Assembly: GCA_025201365.1 (NCBI GenBank)
Contig: JAIXMF010000010.1
Location: 124,001-188,000, forward strand
DNA: 64,000 nucleotides
Source of the DNA: Syncephalis plumigaleata
Lineage: Eukaryota > Zoopagomycota > Zoopagomycetes > Zoopagales > Piptocephalidaceae
Reading direction: 5' to 3'
Shown here: positions 10,958 through 22,975 of the stretch, piece after piece
How the letters are laid out: every line of letters starts with the position of its first letter
Numbering within the stretch: position 1 is the stretch's first letter
Translations under genes and position numbers: made by a program
The notes under the pieces: model-generated
Databases searched by the model: none
Told to the model about the DNA's origin: nothing
Seen by the model: the letters and a program-made list of their open reading frames with translations, nothing else

Positions 10958-12797
10958 TTACTGATGAAAATGTCGGAATAGTAGAATGAGTAATGTAGAA
11001 TGGAATGAGTGTATGGAACGATTGATACTAGATGAAAGAGAGGAACAAGTAGGCTAAGATACAATGCTGATTTGACGGGTAGAAGATAATGAAGCAATAA
11101 TGGGATAGAAGGGTATACAATAATGACATGTCGATATAGATCAAAATGATTCATGTTTATTAATATTGCTAGTGGATGCTTGTCAATGATGGATGGCAAT
11201 GAGTGTTGGCAATAAGCATTAACATGGTTGATTATCCCGGTATACTGTCATTGTTGTTGAGTATTAGTTGATTGACAATTAGAATGAGAATTAGTACATA
11301 TTGTCTGGATGCTGTCAGTTGTATTAGCAATGAATAGAAATGACAACTTACCGAATAGAATGGGCGTAGTGTGTAGTCAATATCATTGACATTTGAGTAT
11401 TCTAATTGTAATATTGTTAGTATATCGTAATAAATGAACTTACCTGGAATTAATAATTATGAATGAATGAATGAATGGATTATAATAAAGTGTTAAGATA
11501 TGTTATGTCCCCATCATATCCACACCGCACCACTCGCCATTTTAGTGGGAGCAAGTGCAATGCTGAATCGGTTAAAGAGCCTTGCGACAAGTATACCACT
11601 ATACTGCCGAATGCTAGTGTATACCATTCAGCAATAAAACTACGGGGGCAGGCATATGGTCCACTCATCACAGATGGCCATACACCACATTGACAGTATG
11701 AATGGCATCCAGTGGCCAACCAATTACCACCACTGCCAATGTTGCCGCTCCATAGCGGTTCGTGATATAGTCAACCGAAGCGCATTCGAGGGATCAGCAA
11801 ATAAGCAAAACTATTCAATTATAAATGAGCTAATAGGACATAACATAATAAATAGATGGATTATAATGATGCAAAGCGATGATATTGATGTACAAGCAAA
11901 GATTATAAGATAATGTAAGTAGAAGAAATAGCAACGCACACAGACGTTATAAAGCAAAGATTATATGATAATGCAAGTAGAAGAAATAGCAAGACACACA
12001 GACGTGATAAAGCAGAAATAGCAATAAAATATAATAGTATAGACATTAAACATTGGATATAAGTAAACATATGTTGGATTGAAGCAGCATTGAAACAGAA
12101 TAATACAGATAAGAATGAATAGAAATACATAGTTATATTACTGATTGAATAGGATAGCGCGAATAAAGAATAATTAAACATACGCAAAACATATCACTAA
12201 GTAAGGTCAGTCACCATAATATCAAGTAAGCTAGACTCCCTTCCCCAGCGAAGGCAGCAACATGATGATCAAATATCACGGCAAAGCGTCGTTTAAGTGA
12301 TACTATGATGGCAAATTATTTTAAATACATATCACTATAGAATAAAGATACATGTTCAAGCATTTGCAAACCGATACATTTCATAATACTCGCATAATAG
12401 ATAGGCTACCCAGCTACATTAACAACTGAATGACCTGTAGAAGCAATGGCGCAACATACTTTTTTCCTCGGAAACTTAACCAAACTCCCGAAGTGCAAAT
12501 GCAGACCCACCATTGCTTTGCAGTAGCTTCATATTATACAAATATGTGAATGTCCGCAAGCAAGTAGCGTAGAAGACCGACACCCGTTACAGGTACCGAC
12601 ATTGCACTGAGTTGAAAAAGTCAACTACGCTCATTACCACACTCAGCGCTACGCTACACGCAAACAGTTTACAGAGCACTGACCTATTTTACTATGTGTA
12701 TGTTTAAACAACGAAAGACAAAAGGGAAAGTAAAGATGATGAATGATGAGTGAAGCGAAGAGTAAAGAGAAAGAGAAAGAGGTGGACAGTGGGATAG
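10958..12797. repeat. Dispersed ~1.8-kb repeat, copy 1
   Basis: This stretch is repeated in the same orientation at 28912-30734, with roughly nine of ten bases shared by eye. Similarity starts at CTTACATTACTGATGAAAAT and ends at GTGGGATAG; sequence on either side differs. Copy 1 has a 58-bp tandem duplication (11896-11953 and 11954-12011) that is single in copy 2. On the minus strand it contains a textbook short intron: donor GTAAGT, branch ATACTAACA and acceptor ATTAG, about 11403-11446. A further minus-strand donor lies at 11350. This suggests a spliced minus-strand transcript. No transposase, reverse transcriptase or other known protein is recognisable, and I see no clear terminal inverted repeats. 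It could be a non-autonomous transposable element, a duplicated noncoding gene, or a fast-evolving duplicated gene. Confidence 0.75.
11896..12011. repeat. 58-bp tandem duplication inside repeat copy 1
   Basis: Two neighbouring units beginning GCAAAGATTATA and ending in ATAAA, differing at a few bases. The matching place in the other repeat copy (about 29884-29941) has only one unit, so the duplication arose after the copies separated or was lost from copy 2. Confidence 0.8.
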
Positions 12798-13473
12798 CCC
12801 TTATCGATAAAGGGTGTATTGACCTGCTACGTGCGCTTCTCTGATTGGCTGATTATCACAGGACACCAAAGAGACGATAAGGCCTTCTTATTTAGTAAGA
12901 TTGGTTTCACTATACTGATAGCTGTCCGTCCTTGGATTTACAGGATCAAACGACCTAACTTGCGTTCTACCTAGTTGGGTATGCAATGCCGTGGTTACAC
13001 CGCGCTAAAAGAACCAGTATGGAAATAGGGGTAGTAGCAACGCGTTGTTGCAACATGTACATAAGCGTGCATGGCCTGTGCAATATACCTGTCCTTATTA
13101 ACCAATCATAATAAAATATTATTTATTAAATAAAGTAGGCTACGGCCTAGAGTTATAATATTAATAAATGGCGCTAGAACTTAGCGAGATAGCCACTCAT
13201 AGTGAACAAGCTAATCATTTGCACGCAATCACCGCGTAGTAGCGTCTTTATGTGATAATAGCGCTCGTAGCTATGATAGCAGCTTAATTCTGTGCGGATT
13301 GCAAGATCATTGGCCGAGAAGTGAGACATAGCGGCCCAATGATTGATTTCATTTACCCGGCTCTTCCACCTCCATTATGACAAATAACGCCTTTGTTTTC
13401 TTTTCACTTCTATCACACGGTCATCTTTCTTAATAAGCGAATTAACGCGTTACGCTACTATTATTTATCAATC
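12798..13473. other. Region upstream of FHA-like kinase, with a small minus-strand ORF
   Basis: Mostly without recognisable genes. On the minus strand a 51-codon frame begins MSHFSANDLAIRTELSC near 13330 and ends near 13175, followed by AATAAA-like sequences near 13110-13130. Its base use looks gene-like but it has no known domain. It may be the end of a decayed or multi-exon gene. The part after 13340 is the probable promoter of the kinase. Confidence 0.3.
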
Positions 13474-15763
13474 ATGTCTATTTCTATATCATCTACTACC
13501 GAAAGTCTCTCCTCAGAGCACCTGAGCGATAGTTTGTACGTTAATGCACCTAAGCGCTGGAAAGAATTACCTTATGATACAAAGCGGCGCATGATCGGAT
13601 GGGTGGAGATTCGTGACGCCAAGACCGCAGGTACGTACCGCTAGCGTTTGTACGAGTGACTACTAATTAGTACATAGAATACAAAGAATATATGCTGCCG
13701 GTAGACACAACGGTTGAGATCGGGCCCAGCAGTACGGAGCCGTAAGTTCTATTATGTTAGTAAAACTTCCGTATATGCTAATGATATCTCCGTTCTAAAT
13801 AGCGATTGCCGAATCAATATTGGTGGGCCACCGAACGCCTACTTTGAGTTAGTGGCGGTAAGTCAATAGTGGCTGCTTCACAAGTATATCGCTAACTATA
13901 GTATACGCTGATAAATTACACTGTAGGCCCGCAATGGCATTACTTTTAAGGTAGGCAACATACTAAAGCATTTATTACTAATACTAACATCGAAACTAGA
14001 ACAACCAGCACCCGTCTATATATAGTAAGTTACGCACACTATCCAATACATGATGGCTTATATGATATGTAGTCGAAGGAGAAAGAGTGGACGTTAACTA
14101 CGTGGGATTGCTTCCGAACAAGTGCCACGTCACCATTCCCGGATGCAAAAGTAAGTTAGCAGCTAATACAATATACGGCCGTCATTAATCATACCTGTAT
14201 TGATAGCAACGTTCGTCGTGCACGAGTTACAGCCGACGAGAGTCAATGAGAATATCAACGACGAAGAGTTCAAGGAGGTAAGTTATAGTATGATCTGAAG
14301 ATAGTGATATTAACGAGCATTACATTATAGTGGGCGGAGGAAAATTGCATCATGACTGAGACAAGACTGGGAGCGTAAGTGCTTTATGAATGCTCATATT
14401 GACGAAGAGCGAACTAACGCTAATTACCTAGGGGAGGACAGGGAGCTGTCTACCTGGGTGTTGATCGCCGTACTAAAGAGTACGTTGCGATCAAATCCTT
14501 CCGAGGCGGTGATGATCAAGATACCGCTGCCCGGGAGGCGAGCATATTGAAGGAGCTACGCGGCTACCCCTATTTCATTCAGATGGTCGGTAAATGCATC
14601 ACCTCCCGTAATACGTATATTGTCCTCCAGCATGCCTGGGGAGATCTGGACCGCTACATTGACCTTCATGGAACGGTTTCAGAAGAATGTGCAAAGACAA
14701 TATTCAAGCAACTACTAGAAGGCATGCAAGTAAGTTGCATTCTGATTAATATCACTATAGAATACTAATTACTTATTAGATCATGCACGACAATGACTTG
14801 GTGCACAGAGGTAAGCTATACTAACGAATTCCTCATACTGCTATTAACATATCATTTACTACTAATGCTGTTGCACCATTAGATATTAAGGTAAGTATTA
14901 ATTTATTAGCGGTATATGATATCACGACTAACAATGTTCTTGCTAGCCCGGCAACATCTTGTTGCTGGAGTTCAGTCAAGCGCCCACGGCTGTTTATGCC
15001 GATTTTGGGCTTACACAACAGCTGATATCACCAGTCGAGCTGTTAACGGACTGTGTAGGTACCTATGCCTACATGGCCCCCGAGGTGCTTAAAACGCACC
15101 CTCGCTGGGACGATATCAAGCTAAATTTAAAAAATTCGAGTTCAGAAATTGCACAGCCACTAAATTCAACCGTATTCGCAAATGATGGCTATGGCAAGCC
15201 ATCCGACATGTGGAGTTTGGGGATAACCCTATTCCAAATGCTCTTCGGTAAGTGACTAAATAATTATAACTTACTTTACTAATATCAATATTATTATTAG
15301 GAGCATTTCCATTTGAATGGGGCGATGCGCCCCATGATAAATTAGCTAACATCCTATCTATGGATGTTAGCACTTTAAACCAACATGGGCGCGTTACTAA
15401 TGAGTGTAAGTAGAATAATTATAATAACTTTATTATACTAACTATTGTTTAGGTATGGAGCTCATTAGCAATCTACTTAAAGTAGATGCTGATAAGCGCT
15501 ATACGGCTGAGGATGCGCTGGAATGCGCATGGTTTACGGCGGAGGGGGTGAGCTCACCTACCGCGTCAGCGGTAGAGGAGTCAAGTTTATCTACCGAAAT
15601 AACGGTAGAATTAACACCCCCCTCTACCGAATCGGTGGTGGAAGCAATTCCACCTGCTCCTCCACAACAACCCCCCAAGCGCAAGTGGCGCTTGCCCTAC
15701 CCGCCCACTCGCACCTACTACTCGCGCAAGGCCAAGCGAGGGCCTATCAACTACAAATGGTAA
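13474..15763 (+). CDS. Ser/Thr protein kinase with FHA-like N-terminal domain
   Basis: A kinase of about 14 exons joined by roughly 45-60-bp introns. The first 170 residues have a beta-rich pattern like a diverged FHA domain: TTVEIGPSS, CRINIGGPPNAYFELVARNG, IYIEGERVDVNYVG and CHVTIPGCKTTFVV. The kinase domain follows: GAGGQGAVYLG, YVAIKSF, VHRDIKPGNIL, YADFGLTQQ, GTYAYMAPEV and PSDMWSLGITLFQMLFG, with all catalytic residues present. The C-terminus is Pro/Ser-rich and ends basic. The catalytic loop is built over an 8-nt exon at 14883-14890 (ATATTAAG). The last codons read KW-stop at 15763, but a good intron (15760-15806) would instead give KC-stop at 15810. An FHA plus kinase order recalls Chk2/Rad53, but the FHA call is inference and no checkpoint role can be claimed. 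Confidence 0.85.
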
Positions 15764-15810
15764 GTAAACATTTATTTCAATATATACATCACTAACATAT
15801 CATTAGCTAA

Positions 15811-17058
15811 ATATGCCACATTGCATTACGCTCTTGCTTGTATAATCTTTTTTGCTTAACATGTATACTAAAATAAATTCTGTACTTTATTCTAATTCTC
15901 GTTTACTCTTACAATCAAATGATGCTAACAGCACATACACAAATCATTAATAAATGCTTATACTATTACTTTATCATACATGTAGTTGAATGCCTAGCAT
16001 ACTAGATCTATTTATTCAAGTGTTCGACAATATCAGCATACATATTTTATTTTAACCATTACTCTAAGCAGACACTACTAGTACCATCTTGCTACTCCAT
16101 TCATTCCACTATTACTTTCATACACTCACTTTCGCTCTCTTTATTCATTATGACTATTTATTTCCATCATTCTGCCTTTCCACTACATATTCATACTTGT
16201 CACTACTGTCAGTTCACAGTGCATGTATTCACTATTCCACCTATTGCTCATTCCCCTTGTTATTTACTTCTTTACACAGCACGTGTATCCCTCGCGTCAA
16301 CTGCATTCTACTTACTGTATCTTTCACTTTAACATACACATTTCCAACATGGCCTGCCTTATCGGTCTTCTTCCTTAATAAACAGTCGAAACTATGCACT
16401 GCTTGATACCAAATATCCCTTACACCATTTCTTATCCATGTTGTTTTATTTCCAGTAATGTGCTACTACCAATGCTGTCGACTATCTTTATTACCCTTGT
16501 CTCTCTTTCTCTTTGCTTTCAATTGTTGACGATATGCAACCCGCTAAAGTATGCTGCTCATTTGTACGCATACGGCGCATACACTTTTCTAATATACTGA
16601 TAGTATTATCTATTACTTGCACTAACGATGTTTTCATTTATTGCAATTATTTCTACACTAGCATGTCAAAACAGCATCCTCTATGCTATATCATGTTTAT
16701 TCTTCATTGTATTCATATATCATGTTTATTTTCCATATAACATGTTCTTTCGTCATCCATACAAACGTCATATCATCATCATCATCATTCCCCACTTATT
16801 CCTCCGTATTCTATCAATGCTGCTTAATAAATAGGTCACGAGCATTTACTACATCAGCTAGTCCATCTGATATACGCATTGCCTTCATATCATATCTTTT
16901 CGTTTAATGTTATCCATCAATGCATGCTTATCATCGTTGCATTCATATGTCTATATTGCTTTCTTGGTTAATTTGTATACATCAACAAGTCATTAATACC
17001 TAGATCATACGATATAATCGATGCTAAATAGGAGTAAACGTTTATTGAATGGAATGAT
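15811..17058. other. T/C-rich gene-poor region
   Basis: About 1.25 kb of pyrimidine-rich plus strand. Several overlapping open frames here (16.1-16.9 kb) translate to Cys/Ser/Ile/Tyr/His-rich strings in all three frames, which is a composition effect. No conserved domain or splice pattern was found. It could be an old, decayed insertion. Confidence 0.5.
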
Positions 17059-18164
17059 CTACAAAAATATGCTTGGTCGTTTAATGGATTCACCGCGCAT
17101 TTGCTTATCAATGATGGAGTTTTTATGATGTTGAATTTGTTCTTCTTGTAATCTCAATAAATATATAGCCTTTTCCTTTGCCGCCTAATTGTAATCAAAT
17201 GCATGTTACGGCATATTAGACATGTCGATTGCATTATTGTTATACACGTAGTGCAACTTACTTGAAGCATGGCCATTAATAGACTGGGCTCTATGGATCC
17301 GTCTCCGCTCTTCTGCGCTGCGCACACTTGACCTGTTGGATTGACGCTAACGTGAAGACGAGCACTCGAGCAAAGCTCTTCCGTTAACGTTGCATCTAGT
17401 ACATAGCCCGTACCGATCTAGTGCGGTCATTATTGAGTGATCAATACCGTCATCATCATCATGATATTGCATTCAGTTATCCTACCTTATACGCTGTAAC
17501 GCATAATGGCACGTTACTAGCATTCTCTAGCCAGGCCGCATTATTGATATCGTCATCAACCTCGAAATCCACGCCTTCCTCCAACGATTGAACCTGAGTA
17601 CCGGGCACACGAGTATCAGCGAGTGCAGCGCGTGTAGCGTGTAATAACGCGTCCAGTACATTGCCACCCAAATCCAGCACGATAGCATCAATGTTCAATA
17701 TCCAGCAATGCATATTCTCAACAATACAAAGCTGGCGTAGATTGAGCCCGGATCTTGGCCCCGTCAATGCCCTACTAAGTGCTTCCGTCAACTCTGTGTT
17801 AAGTTCGTCGGCACCACGTCCTTCAAATTGTTGCGACGCACTTGGTGCACTATCGACACGTTAGTTCACCGCTCGCTATCCTACCATAAAGCTATCCTGG
17901 CACTTACCATTCTACGCTGACTGCAATTCGACCACGATCACCTGCCGTAGGTTCGGGTTGGCCCAGTTCACAGCGTATACTTACAAGTACGTCGGTGGTA
18001 CCGCCAAGTTGACAACGAGCCGAGCCGTCTGACTGCGCTACTAAATTCATTTCTACACGCGGTAGACGATAATCATTACGTCCCCGACCATCAGTACGAA
18101 GATCCAAATCTACGCCACGCTCTACAAAGTCGCGTTCCACTACCGAGATCAAGCCTTGTGACAT
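17059..18164 (-). CDS. RRP42: Exosome core subunit RRP42 (EXOSC7-like)
   Basis: An RNase PH-like ring subunit of the RNA exosome, which processes and degrades RNA in nucleus and cytoplasm. Exons: 17908-18164, 17486-17849, 17262-17417, 17059-17184, giving 300 residues, near the usual 290. It aligns along the EXOSC7 family: DLRTDGRGRNDYR, SARCQLGGTTDVLVSIRCELGQPEP, VECAPSASQQFEGRGADEL, LCIVENMHCWILNIDAIVLDLGGNVLDALLHATRAAL, NVPLCVTAYKIGTGYVLDATLTEELC and GDGSIEPSLLMAML. As in eukaryotic relatives, no phosphorolytic active site is expected. The clean frame and canonical introns make this firm. It lies divergent to the bromodomain gene. Confidence 0.95.
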
Positions 18165-18640
18165 GGCGAATATAGAGAAGGCTGGCTACTAATAAAAAGA
18201 GTAAAATAAAATAAACACAACAGTCGAGTTTTTCTTTGGGCTTTTTCCTTTACTGACGAATTGTTTTCACATTCAGTTATCGAATCTCGTTTATTCCAAC
18301 TATCACTTGCACAGTAATATAACCATAATAGCAACAACCACGACCACAATAACAACAATATCCGCACCGACGTCAATACTTGACAACCCCTCCTATATTG
18401 TTGTTTCTTATTGTTGGCGTTTCTAGTGAATAATTACTGACTACTGGTAAGTTCTATCAGAGGAATGCCTGGCTATTTGGGTAATATAGCATACAGCGTG
18501 CATGTCGTGTGTGTATGCGTGTGTTTATTCAATCCTATTTTTTGTTTACACTGATATTTATATATGCGTGTGTGTATGTATGTATGTAAACGAAGCGATA
18601 CGATCAGGTATAAAGCGAGTAGATTTGTAACTATTGCAAC
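18165..18640. promoter_or_regulatory. Divergent promoter region, RRP42 / bromodomain gene
   Basis: A 476-bp region between divergent genes, with a TGACGTC-like CGACGTCAA near 18370 (CRE-like, by eye) and TG-rich runs near 18500-18590. No gene is seen. Confidence 0.4.
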
Positions 18641-21600
18641 ATGTCACGACGTGGACGTCTGTTCAAATCACTGGATGAAGGTGGCGAATCACTTCTGGTA
18701 AGTATACACCGTAGACTGAATAGATCGAGTAAGTAGTATTGTCACTGTCTAACTGCTAATACCATCTTGTCTATAGACTAATGCCGAACTGCAACAAATA
18801 TGCAATACGGTATGGACTGAGATACGACAATACACCGATGACAGGTAGGCGAATATAAGGAATATTAGTCTACGTGCACTATTACATAACTGACAGTCCA
18901 CGCTGTGTTTATTAGTGGTCGTCGACTGTCCGAGCTATTTGAATCGCTACCATCCAAGACCGATTATCCCGATTATTACGAAGTGATTACTCGTCCAGTT
19001 GCTTTGGAAACGATCAAGGTATGTTACTTCTAGTTATTCGATCATGTAACGCGTATAGCATGCTAATATCAACTAGCATACGATTGACGCGGGAGGCTAT
19101 TCATCAATCGATGCATTTCATGCAGATCTAGAGCAAATGTTTACTAATGCAAAGACGTACAATGTCCGGGGATCACAAGTATACACGGATGCAGTTGCAT
19201 TACAGGTATAATCAGTATTATTGTGCAGCGAACATGATCTCGTCGTTTATTAATCTATTCTACTATTTAGAAACTAGCTGATTCCTACTTGGAAAGCTAT
19301 TTATCCAATAACTTGATGGATATTGATGAAACACAACCAGATGGTGCTAGCGATGGTAAGTATTGCTGTTTACGCCGTTATTATCAGATTAGTATAGCAA
19401 TTAACGTGCACTTATCTTAGAGTATCGCGAACTATTGAGTGCAATTAGTCATAATGATACGAGCAGAGCATTGTCGATGATACAACAGCCTGGATTTAAT
19501 CCAAATCAATTGGGCAAAGTAGAAATGTTTGGCGATGAGTTTACATGGGGCGCGTTGCATTGCGCAGCCTATTACGGTAACATCAAGGTTATTGACGCGC
19601 TTATGGAACGCGGTGCCAATGTTGAAATGCGAGATACTTGGCATCGGGGCACACCATTGGCATGGGCAGCATTTGCAGGTAAGACTTTTCCGTTATTTCA
19701 CTTTGTATTATGTCCACACTACTTATGATGATGATGATGACGATGATGATGCCAGGTCATGTGGATACGGTTCGACGATTGGTGGCCAAGTATAATGCCA
19801 ACATTTATAGTAAGAATATGCATGGTCAAGTGGCATACGATTTAGTGTCTGAACCAGAGGATGAAGCATGGTTCAATCTGTTAACTACGGTGTGTTACAG
19901 TAAGATAGTGCGCCACGAATGAATCTAATGAATGAGTGTACCCTTAGACACGGCCTGATAAAGTAAAACGACGTGGCCGACCACCAAAGCATAGTGTAAC
20001 ATCGACGATAGATCAAGGTAATATTATTTGTATGCAATCGCGTATGTATGTGTGTACCTATGCAGAATGACTAATACGCCGAATAGAGAGAAATCAAGAG
20101 GGTGGAAAACGTTATCGACGACAAAGCAAGAGTGAACTTGGTTCAGGAAATGAAAGTGACGAGGAGGATTATATGGAGGAAGAGGAGGAAGAAGAAGACG
20201 AAGAAGAAGAAGCCGATGATATGGATGTTGCCGATGAAGACGAGTATATGAATGGCAAACGAACCAATCGTACACCGTCTAAACCCAAGAAATCAAGCTT
20301 GGATGGTTCGAGTATAACCGATATTGCATCACCCACTATCGATGACACTATATCCACACCGAGTAAAGCAACAATAGGAACAGGAGGAGGAGCAGAATTC
20401 GGTATAGATGTATCTAATCAGAAACGACCCAAGAGTGCTCGTCTACTACGTGAGATATTGTATAGTATTACCGAGTACCGCGATGAAACGTAAGTAATCA
20501 CAATAAGCCTAGTATTTGATGATCGATTACAGAATTGATAAACACATGTGTATCTATATCTATCATTAGAGGACGTCGTTTAGCAGAACCATTCATTGAA
20601 CTACCAACTGAGGAGAAATATCCTGGATATCAGCGTAAAGTACGACGATTGGCAAGTTTTAATAAGATTGAGGTAAGAAGACGTGCATGATTCATTAGCA
20701 TGTAAGTGCTTATACATTGACTAATACTTTATCTATCCGATTAGAATCGTATTAAACGCGGTTATGACTCGTTCGAACGTTACGAGCGAGAATGCATGCG
20801 TGTATTAGACAATGCATTGTTGTATTTCAAGGAGACATCGCAAGAGTATAAAGATGCACTTTTCCTTAAGGTAAACACGAAACAAGAAGCATGCTAATTA
20901 GAATCAGCTTGATAGTAACATGTCTATTTGTTTATAATAGGATTTAATGAAGAAGAATATTGTGGCAATCATTACTAAATACGAGAACTGTACGGAAACA
21001 CCAGCGGGTATTGATCCTCGTATTAAATTGGATTTGGTAGGTTGACTCGTTAACTATTTATACAATAATCTAATTGTATATCTAGACGGGACGATACACG
21101 GGCAAGTCAATTGAAGTGAATGGAGTCGAGTATACATTGGGTAAGTGATTGATTGATACTATACAAATGATATTTACATGAAATGATTAGGCGAATTTGT
21201 CTATGTACATGATCAACGGGATATAATGATCATTGATCGTATCTATTTGCATGCCGAGTGAGTACTATATAGTAGAATAGAATAGACATGAATAGATGAT
21301 TATTAACGAGCAAATATCAAATAGAAAGGAACCCTTAATGATAGGTCGTCTATTTATTCGACCAAACAAAGTAAGCGAATACACGAGCTATCACATTGTC
21401 ATTAGCACATTAACATGATATCCATTCAATTATCTAATAATTAGGTACCGGCAGCGTATGGTCGAAAAGTAGTAACGCGAGAAGTGTACAAAACATTATT
21501 GAGTCGCGATTTCTGTGCCAGTGATATTCGCGGCAAATGTTTAGTTATTCCAATGCGTGACTTTTATCATAGTAAGTGTATCAATCTACTTATACAGTAC

Positions 21601-22975
21601 CTTCACACTATACGCTAACCCATCTTATTCATATTATTAGGTTATCCTACAGATTTTGCTGAAGAGGATGTCTACGTGTGCAATAATCGATATTCCGAAC
21701 GAGCCACACGACCATTCCCTTATATCAGTGATTGGCAACGTTCTATCGGTGTTGATAATTACCGTAAAGTACGCATGACTCGTCGTCCTGAACCTATTCG
21801 ACTACAAAAGTTTACACTTATTGATGAGAATACACTCGTACCTGTGGTGAGTGGTAGTCAACAACAGCAACAACATCATCATCAACATCGTGCACTTCAA
21901 AGTGCTAGTGCCAATGCTGGTGTGCCAGGTGGTGTAACTCTAATGTCAGACGAGGATGAAACTGATGCGATGGACACGCCCACTCCCAGCAATATCAATC
22001 TATCGTATATGTCACCGGATGGTATTTACAACACGAATCAACCCATCATGTTGTCACCTACACCGGTAGTGAATCATGGACACAGCAATGCAACTATGAA
22101 CACATTCGGGCAACTATCCTCTAACAATATCATGCTTAATGTTCCTGGATTAATGCCGACTATGGGAGCAGGTGTCAATACGGCGAATAACATCAGCAAT
22201 GCCACTAATTCTACAGCTGCTATGGGTACTAATCTATTGGATGCTAATGCATTTGGTATTAATGCTGCTGCTGCTGCTGCTGCATCTAATAATGCAGCCA
22301 ATAGTACACTGTTATCAAATCTAACTCATGTCAATAATGGCCTACCTGATGGTGATGACACTAGTAACAATAATAACAATAGTATGATGGGTGAGACACC
22401 ATTATCACCTACTTCTATAGTGGGACCACCCTTACCACCAGGTAATGTTATCAATTGTATAATAACTTATAGCTATAGATTACTTATATTGAATGAATAG
22501 GTACATTATTCCTGGCTGAAGTGATGCTAGAGACTGATAATCAACAGTTACGCTATCGACTTGATCCACGTCAAGGTGCCTTGTGTATACACGTTCAAGA
22601 ATCAATACAGAAGATAACATTAAGGCCTAAACCTGCTGAATTACTACAACGACGTGGATTGGGCCCCACTGTGTTTGTCTACCAGAATGCTCGACCTATT
22701 GCACCTAGTATTTCTACAGTGGTTACAATGCCTAATGGTATGAAATCAAGTCCCACTGATGGTAGTGGTAATGATCAACTAGGCGTGAATAAACAAATGT
22801 TAGGCGGTAATAGATCCGTGGTTGCCAAGACATTCGATTACCCTATTCAATTAGTATCCGGCTTGAACGCACTCGAAGTATGGGCATCCGTACCCACCAC
22901 ACAACCTATGGCGATGACGGTCCCTGGACAAAAGCCTGAAATGCAACAGTTTTCAATTTTCATTACAAAGACTTG
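18641..22975 (+). CDS. RSC/PBAF-type subunit: bromodomains, ankyrin repeats, AT-hook, BAH
   Basis: A chromatin-remodelling subunit related to Rsc1/2/4 and polybromo, which tethers the SWI/SNF-class remodeler to acetylated nucleosomes. About 18 exons. Order: bromodomain 1 (KTDYPDYYEVITRPVALETIK, AKTYN), ankyrin repeats (GDEFTWGALHCAAYYGNIKVIDAL, TPLAWAAFAGHVDTVRRLV), AT-hook (KRRGRPPKH), an acidic stretch, bromodomain 2 (EEKYPGYQRKV, NALLYFKETSQEY), BAH domain (NGVEYTLGEFVYVHD through FYHSYPTDFAEEDVYV), then a Gln/Asn/Ala-rich linker and a conserved C-terminal beta-rich module (TKTFDYPIQLVSGLNALEVW-like). All phases agree and no frame break was found. Ankyrin repeats between bromodomains are known in some early-diverging fungi to my recollection, and are absent from yeast Rsc1/2/4. 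Confidence 0.92.

Noticed and set aside
10958-11199. Minus-strand open frame in the repeat, also open in copy 2, taken as a protein gene
   Set aside because: It is Leu/Ile/His/Ser-rich low-complexity sequence and runs across what looks like an intron; openness in both copies may only reflect recent duplication.
16089-16907. Overlapping plus-strand open frames of 60-105 codons
   Set aside because: All three frames are open with the same Cys/Ser/Tyr/Ile-rich make-up, the result of T/C-rich composition; no domain or splice pattern.
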